NCBI GenBank assembly: GCA_963835735.1 | Contig: CAWIGP010000009.1 | Location: forward strand, 248,001-312,000 | Direction: 5' to 3' | Length of the DNA stretch: 64,000 nucleotides | Source: DASQMT01 sp963835735 | GTDB taxonomy: Bacteria > Actinomycetota > Thermoleophilia > Solirubrobacterales > Solirubrobacteraceae | Shown here: positions 15,906-24,667 of the stretch, in pieces | Position numbering within the stretch: the stretch's first letter is position 1 | Layout of the letters: the number at the start of each line of letters is the position of its first letter | Notes under the pieces: model-generated | Database searches by the model: none | What the model was told of the DNA's origin: nothing | The model's input: only the letters and a program-made list of their open reading frames with translations | Translations under genes and position numbers: made by a program

Positions 15906-17404
15906 TCGGCGGCGACCACGCGCAGGCCGCCGGCCGCGCGGCGGAAGCGCTGGGTGCCTTCCATGATCCGGTCGATGTCGGCGCGCTCGAGCACCTCGTT
16001 GCGCAGCAGCGCGGTGGCCATCTCGTCGAGCTTGTCGCGGTGCTCGGAGATCAGCCGGCCCGCGGCGCGCTTCGCCTCGTCGGCGAGGTGCTGCTGCTCG
16101 TCGTCGCGCAGCTCACGCGTGCGGTCGGACACCTCGCCGCCGTGCGCCGAGATCTTGCGCGACGTGATCGAAGTCCCCATCGCGTACTCGTGGATCATCG
16201 CGCGCGAGATCTCCGCGACCCGGTGCAGATCGTTCGACGCGCCGGTCGTGATCGCGCCGAACACGAGCTCCTCGGCGACGCGCCCGCCGAGCAGCACTGT
16301 CATGTAGTCGATCAGCTCCTCGCGCGTCTTCAGGTAGCGGTCCTCGTTGGGCAGGTTCAGCGTGTAGCCGAGCGCGCTGCCGCGCGGGACGATCGAGATC
16401 TTGTGCACGCGGTCGACGCCCGGCAGCAGCTCGGCGCAGAGCGCGTGCCCGGCCTCGTGCCAGGCGACCACGCGGCGTTCGTGGTCGTTGAGCGTGCGAC
16501 GCGACTGCATGCCGGCCACCACCCGCTCGACCGCGCTGTCGAAGTCCGCGTGCATGAGCTCGCGGCGGCGCGCGCGGGCGGCGAAGATCGCCGCCTCGTT
16601 GCAGATGTTGGCCAGGTCCGCGCCCGCGAGCCCGGACGTCTGCCGCGCCAGCGTGGCGAGGTCGACGTCGTCGCCCAGCGGCTTGTTGCGCGAGTGCACC
16701 TTGAGGATCGCCTCGCGCCCGGCGACGTCCGGCGGGGAGACGAGGATCTGGCGGTCGAAGCGGCCGGGGCGCAGCAGCGCCGGGTCGAGCTTCTCGAGCA
16801 GGTTCGACGCCGCGATCACGACGAGGTCGCCGGTCGAGCTGAACCCGTCCATCTCGACCAGCAGCTGGTTGAGCGTCTGCTCGCGCTCGGAGTTGTGGTC
16901 GCTGCCGCGGCGCGCGCCGACGGCGTCGAGCTCGTCGATGAAGATGATCGCCGGGCGATGCTGGCGGGCCTCGTTGAACAGGCGCCGGATGCGCGCCGCG
17001 CCGAGCCCGGCGAACATCTCGACGAACGACGCCGCCGACTGGGAGAAGAACTGGGCGCCGGACTCGTGCGCGACCGCCTTTGCCAGCAGCGTCTTGCCGG
17101 TGCCCGGCGGGCCGTGGAGCATGATCCCCTTCGGCACCTCGGCGCCGAGCGCAGCGAAGCGCTTGGGGTCGCGGAGGAACTCGACGACCTCGGCGAGCTC
17201 CGCCTTGGCCTCGTCGCAGCCCGCGACGTCGTCCCACGCGATCGAGGAGGTCGAGTCGGGCTTGATCTGCTGCGGCTTCGTCCGCGGCATCAGCTTCAGC
17301 GTCCGCCAGATGAAGAACACCAGCAGGCCCATGAACAGGATCGGCACCCACGTGATGATCCAGTTCTCGATCTGGTACCAGGCGACCGCGTCCGTGCTCC
17401 GCAT
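15881..17404 (-). CDS. FtsH-type ATP-dependent zinc metalloprotease, short form
   Basis: 507 residues. One transmembrane helix (about 16-36, WVPILFMGLLVFFIW) leads straight to the AAA domain: Walker A GPPGTGKTLLAKAV, pore region FVEMFAGLGA, Walker B IIFIDELDAVG, SRH RPGRFDRQI. The M41 protease domain has HEAGH and the third ligand Asp in GASNDLHRV. Classical FtsH has two helices with an extracytoplasmic domain of about 70 residues between them and is 600 or more residues long; here that domain is absent. FtsH degrades membrane and regulatory proteins. The start at 17404 lies 7 nt from a CATACT box. Confidence 0.93.
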   Translation of the reverse strand: MRSTDAVAWYQIENWIITWVPILFMGLLVFFIWRTLKLMPRTKPQQIKPDSTSSIAWDDVAGCDEAKAELAEVVEFLRDPKRFAALGAEVPKGIMLHGPPGTGKTLLAKAVAHESGAQFFSQSAASFVEMFAGLGAARIRRLFNEARQHRPAIIFIDELDAVGARRGSDHNSEREQTLNQLLVEMDGFSSTGDLVVIAASNLLEKLDPALLRPGRFDRQILVSPPDVAGREAILKVHSRNKPLGDDVDLATLARQTSGLAGADLANICNEAAIFAARARRRELMHADFDSAVERVVAGMQSRRTLNDHERRVVAWHEAGHALCAELLPGVDRVHKISIVPRGSALGYTLNLPNEDRYLKTREELIDYMTVLLGGRVAEELVFGAITTGASNDLHRVAEISRAMIHEYAMGTSITSRKISAHGGEVSDRTRELRDDEQQHLADEAKRAAGRLISEHRDKLDEMATALLRNEVLERADIDRIMEGTQRFRRAAGGLRVVAADQTPTTSA

Positions 17405-17411
17405 GTGACGG

Positions 17412-17417
17412 AGTATG
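17412..17417 (-). promoter_or_regulatory. Putative -10 box of the ftsH-like gene
   Basis: On the minus strand the bases read CATACT, 7 nt before the ATG at 17404, with no ribosome-binding site between. Confidence 0.4.
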
Positions 17418-17439
17418 CCGGTCCGGGGCCGCCGTGGAC

Positions 17440-17445
17440 TAGGGT
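17440..17445 (+). promoter_or_regulatory. Putative -10 box of the ThuA-like gene
   Basis: TAGGGT ends 11 nt before the ATG at 17457; no Shine-Dalgarno is visible. Confidence 0.4.
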
Positions 17446-17456
17446 CCAGGCCCCAT

Positions 17457-18239
17457 ATGTTCGTCCAGGCGACGATCGTCGCGGCCGCGCTGGCGGCCGC
17501 GCCGGCGCCCGACACCGTCCTGCTGGTGACCGAGGCGCGCGGGTACGTGCACGACTCGATCCCGGCGGCGCGCGCCGAGCTGGCGCGGCTCGACGCGCGC
17601 GACCGGAGCTTCCGCATCGTCGAGGTGCCGGGAGCCGGCGTCACAGCCGCCCGGCTGCGCGGGGCCGCCGCAGTGGTGTTCGCCAACAGCAACGGCGAGC
17701 TGCCGGTCGACCGCGGCGCGCTGCGGCGCTTCGTGCGCCGGGGCGGCGGGCTGGCCGGCTTCCACTCGGCCAGCGGGATGTTCGACGACTGGCCCGGCTG
17801 GGAGTCGCTGCTCGGTGGGCGCTTCGACCGCCACGGGCCGGCGGGGGCGGTCGAGACCGTGCGGCTCACCCGCCCGCGGCATCCCGCGGTGCGCGGCGTG
17901 CCCATGCGGTTCTCACTGGCCGAGGAGTTCTATGTGCACGAGCCCGGGGTCGACCGGCGCGCGACGGTGTTGGCGCGCTGGGGCAGCTCCGGACGTCCAC
18001 TCGTGTGGGTGCGCACGCCAGGTCGCGGGCGCGTGTACTACGACGCGCTCGGCCACTTCTCCGCGACTTGGTCGGACGCGCGCCAGCGCGCGCTCGTGCG
18101 CTCGGGCCTGCGCTGGGTGCTGGCTAAACGCCCTCGGCGCGCAGGATCTCGGCCAGCGCGGCGCGGCCGACCTCGAGCTGGCGCTCGTCCGGTTCGCGCG
18201 TGCCGAGCAGGCGCTGGATCTCGAAGCCCGGGCGCTTGA
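17457..18239 (+). CDS. ThuA-like (trehalose-utilisation/glutamine-amidotransferase-fold) protein
   Basis: 260 residues as read. A short hydrophobic N-terminus (possible signal peptide) precedes a ThuA-like domain: VLLVTEARGYVHDSIPAAR, RRFVRRGGGLAGFHSASG, a conserved LAEEFYVHEP and the terminal GRVYYDALGHFSATW. ThuA proteins are linked to sugar metabolism, and many actinobacterial forms are secreted. The domain is complete at LRWVLA (about 18124). The last 38 residues are Arg/Pro/Gly-rich and antisense to DUF1385. One missing base there would expose TAA at 18125-18127 and give the 4-bp convergent overlap seen elsewhere, so the true end may be 18127. Confidence 0.85.
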   Translation: MFVQATIVAAALAAAPAPDTVLLVTEARGYVHDSIPAARAELARLDARDRSFRIVEVPGAGVTAARLRGAAAVVFANSNGELPVDRGALRRFVRRGGGLAGFHSASGMFDDWPGWESLLGGRFDRHGPAGAVETVRLTRPRHPAVRGVPMRFSLAEEFYVHEPGVDRRATVLARWGSSGRPLVWVRTPGRGRVYYDALGHFSATWSDARQRALVRSGLRWVLAKRPRRAGSRPARRGRPRAGARPVRACRAGAGSRSPGA

Positions 18240-18912
18240 GTGCCCGCGCAGTGCGCGTCTCGGCGTTGCGCTCGGACCACGCGAACACCTCGACCGCCAG
18301 CGCGGACGACGCGAGCGCGACAGCGCCGCCGGCCAGCGCTCCCGGCTTCTGCACCGCGCGGCGCAGCAGCAGCGTGCCGGCGAGGTTGGACACCAGCATC
18401 GGAGTCACCAGATGGGAGCCGCAGCGCTCGTGTTCCTTCGTGGCGTCGCGCGCGTCGTCGTCGTCGGCCTCGTAAGCGCCGATCGCCTTGTGCTCGACGC
18501 CGTGGTACTCGGCCAGCTCGCCGCCGCGCAGCGCGAACACGGCGGGGGCGAGCGAGAGGACCGCGGCGGCAGCCTCCCCGCCCGCGCCGCGCAGCCGGCG
18601 CCGCAACAGCGTGCCGCCCAGCGACGCGCCGGCCGCCACCGCAATCACGCCGGGATCCTGGAACGGCAGCCGCACCTCGGGCAGTCCGCGCTTGACGAGC
18701 GGGATCACCGCCATCGCCTCGGCGAGCCGCGCGACGCCGCGCACGCCCGGGATCGGGTCGGCCGCGCGGAAGCGCGGCTTGCGGCCCGACGCGGCCTTGA
18801 TCTCGCCCGTCTCGGTCCGCACGGCGGCGGCCCAGCTCGTCGGGCCGTGCACGAGTAGGCCGTTGCGCAGCGCCATCCCGCCAAGGCGGAGCTTTCCCTC
18901 GGGGGTGGTCAT
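18124..18912 (-). CDS. DUF1385 family membrane protein
   Basis: 262 residues. Family hallmarks are GGMALRNGLLVHGPTSWAAA near the N-terminus, LAEYHGVEHKAIGAYEA in the centre and HERCGSHLVTP. The His/Glu/Cys residues look like a metal site. DUF1385 proteins (YqhQ-like) are membrane proteins of unknown function, here with about three helices. The ATG overlaps the stop of the M20 peptidase gene (ATGA), so peptidase and DUF1385 are coupled. Confidence 0.88.
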   Translation of the reverse strand: MTTPEGKLRLGGMALRNGLLVHGPTSWAAAVRTETGEIKAASGRKPRFRAADPIPGVRGVARLAEAMAVIPLVKRGLPEVRLPFQDPGVIAVAAGASLGGTLLRRRLRGAGGEAAAAVLSLAPAVFALRGGELAEYHGVEHKAIGAYEADDDDARDATKEHERCGSHLVTPMLVSNLAGTLLLRRAVQKPGALAGGAVALASSALAVEVFAWSERNAETRTARALKRPGFEIQRLLGTREPDERQLEVGRAALAEILRAEGV

Positions 18913-20210
18913 GTCAGCAGCCTCCTAGGCAGGTCGGCGAAGAAATCGGTGGCGAAGCCGAGGTCGCGCACGTCGAGGCGCTCGTCGGCGGAGTGCATCA
19001 GCGGCCACGTCTCGTACCAAGGCTGGTGGCGCTGGGGGAAGAACCCGTACGCGACGCAGTCCGGGAACGCGGCGCGGAACCATGTGGAGTCGGTGAACGC
19101 GGGCATCAGGATCGGCACCGCCTCGCCGGCCGGGTCGGCGGCGCCGACCCACGCACGGATCGCATCCATGAGCGGCGTGTCGAGCGGCGAGCCGTTGCCG
19201 ACGACCCCCTCGGTGATCTCGAGCTCGAGACCGTCGGAATCGCCGAGCAGCTCGCGCAGCCGGCGCTCGGCGACGTCGGCCCCAAGGCCGGGCGGCAGCC
19301 GGCAGTCGACGGCGAACTCGGCGTGCCCGGGGATCACGTTGATCTTCTCGCTCGCCGAGATCCGCGTCGGTGCGAACGTGGCCCCGAGCATCGCCGCGAG
19401 CATCGCCGCGAGGCGCGGCTCGCCCGCGCGCACGCGCTCGACGGCCGCCGCGGCGTCCGCGGGATCCTCCCCGATCGCCTCGAGCAGCGCGCGGGGGCCG
19501 TCGCCGATGTCGTAGGGCGCGCGGCCGGTGGCGAGCCGCTCCAGCGCCGGCAGCAGCTTGAGCAGCGCGTTGTCGGCGAGCGCGGGGACCGACGCGTGAC
19601 CGGCGCGGCCGCGGGCGCGCACGCGCGTGCGGAACACGCCCTTCTCCGCGTAGGAAACGCCGTAGAGCCGACGATCGCCGTACGGCATGACCGCGCCGGC
19701 GCCCTCGTTCACCAGCCAGTCGACGCGGGCGACGTCGGGCCGCTGCTCGCACAGCCACTGCGCGCCGAGCAGGCCGCCGGTCTCCTCGTCGACGACCGAG
19801 ATCAGCCTCAGCTCGCCGCGCGGCGGCCGCCAGCCCTGGCGCGCCAGGTGCGCGAGCGCGACCGCCTCGGCCGCCGTCTGGGACTTCATGTCGACAGCGC
19901 CGCGGCCCCAGATCGCGCCGTCGTGCACCTCGCCCGACCATGGGTCGTGGCGCCAGTCGGCAGCGTCGGCGAGCACGGTGTCGACGTGGGAGAGGTAGCC
20001 GAGCACGGGCCCGTCGGCCTCGCCGCGGAGCCGAGCGACGAGATTCGGCCGCTCGCGATCCTCTGCGTGGAGCAGCTCGCACTCCAGCCCCGCGTCCTCG
20101 AGATATCCCTTCAGCCACTCCTGGCACGCGCGCTCGTTGCCGGGCGGATTGACGGTGTCGAAGCGGATGAGTCGCGAGAGGACGTCGGTCGCCTCGGCCT
20201 GCAGATCCAT
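18909..20210 (-). CDS. M20-family metallopeptidase / deacylase
   Basis: 433 residues. Di-zinc M20 architecture: YLSHVDTVLAD (first His/Asp), GRGAVDMKSQTAAE (bridging Asp), VDEETGGLLGAQWL (catalytic Glu pair) and a late His in PLMHSADERLDV. A dimerisation domain sits between (about 190-310). Members cleave dipeptides, N-acyl amino acids or succinyl-diaminopimelate; which one is not clear. GAGG lies directly before the ATG at 20210, and chrA lies 2 bp upstream on the same strand, so chrA-M20-DUF1385 form an operon. Confidence 0.9.
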   Translation of the reverse strand: MDLQAEATDVLSRLIRFDTVNPPGNERACQEWLKGYLEDAGLECELLHAEDRERPNLVARLRGEADGPVLGYLSHVDTVLADAADWRHDPWSGEVHDGAIWGRGAVDMKSQTAAEAVALAHLARQGWRPPRGELRLISVVDEETGGLLGAQWLCEQRPDVARVDWLVNEGAGAVMPYGDRRLYGVSYAEKGVFRTRVRARGRAGHASVPALADNALLKLLPALERLATGRAPYDIGDGPRALLEAIGEDPADAAAAVERVRAGEPRLAAMLAAMLGATFAPTRISASEKINVIPGHAEFAVDCRLPPGLGADVAERRLRELLGDSDGLELEITEGVVGNGSPLDTPLMDAIRAWVGAADPAGEAVPILMPAFTDSTWFRAAFPDCVAYGFFPQRHQPWYETWPLMHSADERLDVRDLGFATDFFADLPRRLLT

Positions 20211-20212
20211 CC

Positions 20213-21319
20213 TCAGGAGGGTAGGGGGCCGCCCGCGGCGGCCACGGCGAGCCCGGCGACCGCACCTCCGCCGAGCGCCCACAGCGGCGCCCGGCCGAGC
20301 AGCAGCACCAGCGCGGCGGCGGCCAGGACCGCGGCCTGCCACCACTCTTGGAGCGCGGCCGTGAGCGGGACGGCGGCGCCGAGGATCGCGCCCACCGCGG
20401 CAGGCCCGGCGCCGTCGAGGAACGCCCGCGCGGAGCGGTTCTCGCGCAGCCGTTCGAAGCGCTCGCCACCGAGCAGGATGGCGAGGAACGAGGGCGCGAA
20501 CGCGATCACGGAGGCCAGCAGCGCGCCGATCAGCCCGTCCGCCGCCCAGCCGACGAGCGCGACCGTGTGGGCGACGGGGCCGGGCGTGAGCTGCCCGAAC
20601 GCCACTGCGTTGAGGAACTCCGCGTCGGTCATCCAGCCGTGGCGGTCGACCGCGTCCCCCTGCATCAGCGGGATGATCACGAAGCCGCCGCCATACGAGA
20701 GCGCGCCGACCTTGAACGCGGTCCAGGCCAGTCCGGGCAGGGCGGCCGCGGCCGCGATGACCACCGGCCAGGCATGCAGCGCCGCCTGCGCGCGGCGCCG
20801 CCAGGCGAGCTCGAGCAGGCCGGCGCCGATGAGCACGAGCACGACGTACGGGCCGGCGACGACGACCGCGGCGAATCCGAGCACGGCGTAGACCACCGCG
20901 CGGGCGCGGCGGAGCGAGCTGCGGCCGAGCGCGATGCCGGCCTGCACGACGACGGCGACGACCGCGGCGCCCGCGCCGGCGCCGATCCCGACGATCCAGT
21001 CCGGCGGCGCGTCCCCGAGCGCGACCGCCGCGATCGCGAGCACCATCAGCAGGCCGGGGACGATGAAGCCGAGCCCGCCGACCAGCGCGCCGCGCAGCCC
21101 GCCGACCCGCAGCGCCGTGTAGATCGCCATCTGCGTCGACGCCGGCCCGGGCAGCAGCTGGCAGGCGGCGTTCGCGTCCTCGAACTCGCGCGCGTCGATC
21201 CATCCCCGCCGCTCGACCACCAGCTCGCGCAGGAGCGCGATGTGCGCCGGCGGCCCGCCGAAGCCGATCAGCCCGATGCGGCCCCATTCGCGCAGGACGG
21301 TGAGGAGGGGCGCGCGCAC
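20213..21319 (-). CDS. chrA: Chromate transporter ChrA (two CHR domains)
   Basis: 368 residues, long-chain CHR type with two homologous halves. The first half has LIGFGGPPAHIALL and ANAACQLLPGPASTQMAIY; the second has GALSYGGGFVIIPLMQ and FLNAVAFGQLTPGPVAHT. ChrA proteins export chromate (sulfate analogues), usually in exchange for protons. The frame is open to 21442, but GTG at 21319 is preferred: it begins just before the first conserved helix and lies 10 nt from a TAGCCT -10 box, leaving a 40-bp divergent spacer to rarA. Confidence 0.92.
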   Translation of the reverse strand: MRAPLLTVLREWGRIGLIGFGGPPAHIALLRELVVERRGWIDAREFEDANAACQLLPGPASTQMAIYTALRVGGLRGALVGGLGFIVPGLLMVLAIAAVALGDAPPDWIVGIGAGAGAAVVAVVVQAGIALGRSSLRRARAVVYAVLGFAAVVVAGPYVVLVLIGAGLLELAWRRRAQAALHAWPVVIAAAAALPGLAWTAFKVGALSYGGGFVIIPLMQGDAVDRHGWMTDAEFLNAVAFGQLTPGPVAHTVALVGWAADGLIGALLASVIAFAPSFLAILLGGERFERLRENRSARAFLDGAGPAAVGAILGAAVPLTAALQEWWQAAVLAAAALVLLLGRAPLWALGGGAVAGLAVAAAGGPLPS

Positions 21320-21329
21320 GAGCGGCCGG

Positions 21330-21335
21330 AGGCTA
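21330..21335 (-). promoter_or_regulatory. Putative -10 box of chrA
   Basis: TAGCCT on the minus strand, 10 nt before the GTG at 21319. Confidence 0.4.
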
Positions 21336-21346
21336 CCGAGGCACGC

Positions 21347-21352
21347 GATACT
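21347..21352 (+). promoter_or_regulatory. Putative -10 box of rarA
   Basis: GATACT ends 7 nt before the ATG at 21360, and the intervening bases hold no ribosome-binding site. Confidence 0.4.
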
Positions 21353-21359
21353 CAACGTG

Positions 21360-22673
21360 ATGGACCAGTTGTTCCAGCCGGAGGAGCCGGAGGAGGCGCG
21401 GCCGGAGGCGCCGGCGCTCGACGGGCCGCTCGCGGCCCGCATGCGGCCGCAGGCGCTCGACGACTTCGTCGGGCAGGAGCATCTGCTGGCGCCCGGTTCC
21501 GCGCTGCGGACCGCGATCGAGTCCGGCCGGCCGCACTCGATGGTGCTCTACGGGCCGCCTGGCAGCGGCAAGACGACGCTCGCGCGCATGATCGCCGAGC
21601 ACGCCGACGCGGCATTCGAGGAGCTCTCCGCCGTCAACGCCGGGCGGCCCGAGGTGCGCGAGGTGATCGCCCGGGCGCGCGAGCGGCAGCGGTCGGGGCG
21701 CGCGACGATCTTCTTCCTCGACGAGATCCATCGCTTCAACAAGGCCCAGCAGGACGCGCTGCTGCCGGCGGTGGAGGAGGGGCTGGTCACGCTCATCGGC
21801 GCGACGACCGAGAACCCGTACTTCGAGGTCAACTCCGCGCTGCTCTCGCGGACGCAGATCTACGAGCTGCACGCGCTCGACGCGGCCGACGTGGAGCGGC
21901 TGGTGCGCCGCGCGCTCGATCGGGGCGAGTGCGGCGACGTCTCGGTCGACGACGAGGCGGTCGAGTTCCTCGCCGCGCGCGCCGGCGGCGACGCGCGGGC
22001 GGCGCTCAACGCGCTCGAGATCGCCTGCGAGACCGCTGCGGAGCGTGTGACGGTCGCCGACGCCGAGGACGCCATGCAGCGCAAGGCCGTCCTGTACGAC
22101 AAGGCCGGCGACCAGCACTACGACTACATCTCGGCCTGGATCAAGTCGACGCGCGGGTCGGATCCAGACGCGTCGCTCTACTACCTCGCGGCGATGCTCG
22201 AGGGCGGCGAGGACGCGCGCTACATCGCGCGGCGGATGATCGTGCTCGCGTCGGAGGACATCGGCAACGCCGACCCGCAGGCGCTGCCGATCGCGGTCGC
22301 GGCCGCCCAGGCGGTCGAGCACGTCGGCCTGCCGGAGTGCCAGTTCGCGCTCGCCCAGGCCGCGATCTACCTGTCGCTGGCGCCCAAGTCGGACGCGGCG
22401 AAGCGAGCGATCATCGCCTCACGGACCCACATCGCCGAGCACGGCGCCGAGCCCCCGCCGGGCGCGCTGCGCAACGCCGCGATCCCGGCGATGCGCCGGA
22501 TGGGACGCGGCGTCGGCTACGAGAACCCGCACGCCGAGCCCGGCCACGTCAACGACCAGGAGCACCTGCCGGCCGGCCGCGAGCACCTGCGCCTGTACGC
22601 GCCCGACGACGGCGAGGCCGCGCTGCGCGACCGGCTCGCCGAGCTGCGCCGTGCCCGCGGGCGAGAGCCGTGA
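21360..22673 (+). CDS. rarA: Replication-associated recombination protein A (RarA/MgsA)
   Basis: 437 residues. AAA+ clamp-loader-like ATPase: Walker A YGPPGSGKTTLARMI, Walker B TIFFLDEIHRFNKAQQDALL, sensor ATTENPYFEVNSALLSR, then the RarA-specific C-terminal tetramerisation part with YISAWIKSTRGSDPDASLYYLA and EDIGNADPQAL. It acts at stalled replication forks with SSB and RecA. Probably leaderless. Its stop overlaps the methyltransferase GTG (GTGA). Confidence 0.96.
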   Translation: MDQLFQPEEPEEARPEAPALDGPLAARMRPQALDDFVGQEHLLAPGSALRTAIESGRPHSMVLYGPPGSGKTTLARMIAEHADAAFEELSAVNAGRPEVREVIARARERQRSGRATIFFLDEIHRFNKAQQDALLPAVEEGLVTLIGATTENPYFEVNSALLSRTQIYELHALDAADVERLVRRALDRGECGDVSVDDEAVEFLAARAGGDARAALNALEIACETAAERVTVADAEDAMQRKAVLYDKAGDQHYDYISAWIKSTRGSDPDASLYYLAAMLEGGEDARYIARRMIVLASEDIGNADPQALPIAVAAAQAVEHVGLPECQFALAQAAIYLSLAPKSDAAKRAIIASRTHIAEHGAEPPPGALRNAAIPAMRRMGRGVGYENPHAEPGHVNDQEHLPAGREHLRLYAPDDGEAALRDRLAELRRARGREP

Positions 22674-23401
22674 GCGCGCTTTACGACCGGATCGGCCGCT
22701 CGTATGTCGCAACGCGAGGCGAGGATCCGCGGATCGCGGCGGCGATTCACGCGGCGCTCGGGGACGCCCGGACCGTTCTGAACGTCGGCGCCGGCGCGGG
22801 CGCGTACGAGCCGCGCGACCGCGACGTGACCGCGGTCGAGCCGTCGGCGGTCATGCGCGCGCAGCGACCGGCGGGCGCGGCGCCGTGCATCGACGCTCGC
22901 GCGGAGGCGCTGCCGTTCGGCGATCGTGAGTTCGACGCGACGATGGCCGTGCTCTCGGACCACCACTGGAGCGACCGGCTCGCCGGCCTGCGCGAGCTGC
23001 GCCGCGTCGGCCGGCGCGCGGTGGTGTTCCAGTGGGACCCGGGGTTCGTCGACGCGTTCTGGCTCACGCGCGATTACCTCCCTTCGTTCGCCGGCGAGCT
23101 CGACGGCAACTTCGACCCGGCGAAGGCGGCGCTCGGCGCGACCCGCGAGGAGGTCGTACCGATCCCGCATGACTGTCGCGACGGGTTCCTGCTGGCGTAC
23201 TGGCGGCGCCCGGAGGCATACCTCGACGCGACCGTCCGCGCGAACATCTCGGTGCTCTCGTTGCTGCCGGCGAACGAGGACGACGCGATGGTGGCGGCGT
23301 TACGCGCCGACCTCGAGAGCGGCGAGTGGAAGCGGCGCAACCGCGAGCTGCTCGAGCTCGACGAGCTCGACCTCGGCTGCCGCCTCCTGATCGCGGAATG
23401 A
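22670..23401 (+). CDS. Class I SAM-dependent methyltransferase
   Basis: 243 residues with a Rossmann methyltransferase core: TVLNVGAGAGAYEP (SAM-binding motif I), VTAVEPSAVMRAQR (acidic residue after beta2) and EALPFGDREFDATMAVLSDHHW (motif post-II/IV). Substrate unknown; the family resembles UbiE/ArsM-like small-molecule methyltransferases. GTG start overlapping the rarA stop and an ATGA overlap with the winged-helix gene make a three-gene coupled unit. Confidence 0.88.
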   Translation: MSALYDRIGRSYVATRGEDPRIAAAIHAALGDARTVLNVGAGAGAYEPRDRDVTAVEPSAVMRAQRPAGAAPCIDARAEALPFGDREFDATMAVLSDHHWSDRLAGLRELRRVGRRAVVFQWDPGFVDAFWLTRDYLPSFAGELDGNFDPAKAALGATREEVVPIPHDCRDGFLLAYWRRPEAYLDATVRANISVLSLLPANEDDAMVAALRADLESGEWKRRNRELLELDELDLGCRLLIAE

Positions 23402-24459
23402 GGCCGGCGGAGCTGCGCGTCCGCCGCGCCGCGGCTCAGCTGCTGTCGCGGAGCAATGCACCGACCGGCACGCAAGCCGCGGCCGCGCCGCCGCCCGCTC
23501 CGCATGCCGCCGCGCCGCGGACCAACCCGTACGCCACGGTCGGTCGCTTGCTCGCCGTCCAGGCCCAGGACTTGCGCGCCGCGCGCCTCGCCCTCCGCGC
23601 CCGGGGCGCCGCGACGACGGCTCGCGACGTCGACGGCGCGCTGGCCGACGGCTCGCTGGTCATCGCGTGGCTGATGCGCGGCACGCTGCATCTCATCGCG
23701 CAAGAGGACTACGGCTGGCTGCACGCGCTCACCGCGGAGCTGAGCGCGACGACGAACCGCCGGCGGTTGAAGCAGCTCGGCGTCACGGTCGCCGTCGCCG
23801 AGCGAGCGCAGCGCGTGATCGAGCGGACGCTCGCCGACGACGGGCCGCAGCCGCGCGCGCTGCTCGCCGAGCGGCTGGCGGCCGCCGGGATCCCGACCGA
23901 GGGACAGATCACGCCGCATCTCCTCGCGCTCACCGCCGCCCGTGGCACGATCGCGCTCGGCGACCAGCAGGCGTTCCGCCGGCTAGACCCGCCCGGCCGC
24001 CCGCCTGACCGCGCCACAGCGCTCGCCGAGCTCGCCCGCCGCTACCTGCGCGGCCACGGCCCGGCGACTGCGGCCGACCTCGCAAGCTGGTCCGGGCTCG
24101 GGTTGCGCGACGCCCGCGCGGGCCTCGCGGCGATCGCGGCCGAGCTCGAGCCGCAGGGCGACCTGGTCGACCTCGCCGGGCGCGCACCGGCGCACGAGCC
24201 GCCGCCGCGCCTGCTCCCGGCGTTCGACCCCTACCTGCTCGGCTGGAAGGACCGCAGCTTCGCCGTCGACGCCGAGCACGCGCGCCGCGTGCATCCCGGC
24301 GGCGGGATCGTCCGCGCCACCGCGATCGCCCGTGGCCGCGCGGTCGCGACGTGGACGCTGCGTGCCGGTCGGGTCTCGCTCGAACCGTTCGCGCCGCTGC
24401 CGGGGCGCGTCGAGGTGGCGCTGGCGCGCGACGCGGTCGCCGTCGAGCGGTTCGCGTGA
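23398..24459 (+). CDS. Winged-helix DNA-binding domain protein (HTH_42/AlkZ-like)
   Basis: 353 residues. Pattern of the winged-helix family PF06224: LLAVQAQDLRAARLALRARG near the N-terminus (the family's QAQ motif), AWLMRGTLHLIAQEDYGWL, and the late PRLLPAFDPYLLGWKDR followed by VHPGGGIVRAT. Relatives include AlkZ/YcaQ, DNA glycosylases that unhook crosslinks through the QAQ-like motif. A repair role is therefore possible and suits the rarA neighbour, but is inferred. An extra Ala/Pro-rich insert lies at about residues 20-42. Confidence 0.88.
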   Translation: MRPAELRVRRAAAQLLSRSNAPTGTQAAAAPPPAPHAAAPRTNPYATVGRLLAVQAQDLRAARLALRARGAATTARDVDGALADGSLVIAWLMRGTLHLIAQEDYGWLHALTAELSATTNRRRLKQLGVTVAVAERAQRVIERTLADDGPQPRALLAERLAAAGIPTEGQITPHLLALTAARGTIALGDQQAFRRLDPPGRPPDRATALAELARRYLRGHGPATAADLASWSGLGLRDARAGLAAIAAELEPQGDLVDLAGRAPAHEPPPRLLPAFDPYLLGWKDRSFAVDAEHARRVHPGGGIVRATAIARGRAVATWTLRAGRVSLEPFAPLPGRVEVALARDAVAVERFA

Positions 24460-24494
24460 TGCGCGGAGCGCGTGCGGCAGCGCTGACGCTTGGG

Positions 24495-24667
24495 TACGGC
24501 GGGCATTGAGGGGAGCGGATCGGCCGGTCCGCGGGACTCTGTTGCGTCTCGAGGTCGCTATGCGACTTCGAAACGCAACGGAGCCTCCGCGCCGGGACTC
24601 GGGGCGCTTTGACCCCGTCGTTCCCGTGGAGCGGCGGCAATCCGCGCCCTTCCTCAAAGCCGCCGTT
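24495..24667. repeat. Palindromic intergenic element with terminal inverted repeats (copy 1)
   Basis: Lies between convergent gene ends. The left end (24495-24520, TACGGCGGGCATTGAGG...GGAT) and the reverse complement of the right end (24640-24667, AACGGCGGCTTTGAGG...GGAT) match. A strong hairpin sits inside. Related ends occur at 47223-47389 and 61965-62231. No ORF. Confidence 0.6.
24541..24579. repeat. Long hairpin inside palindromic element copy 1
   Basis: Arms 24541-24558 and 24562-24579 pair over 18 positions around the loop TAT. Two positions mismatch as plus-strand RNA (C/A and G/A) but become G-U wobbles in minus-strand RNA, so the structure is fully paired only in the minus transcript. 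It may terminate or protect the 3' end of the sulfite-oxidase-like mRNA. Confidence 0.55.
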
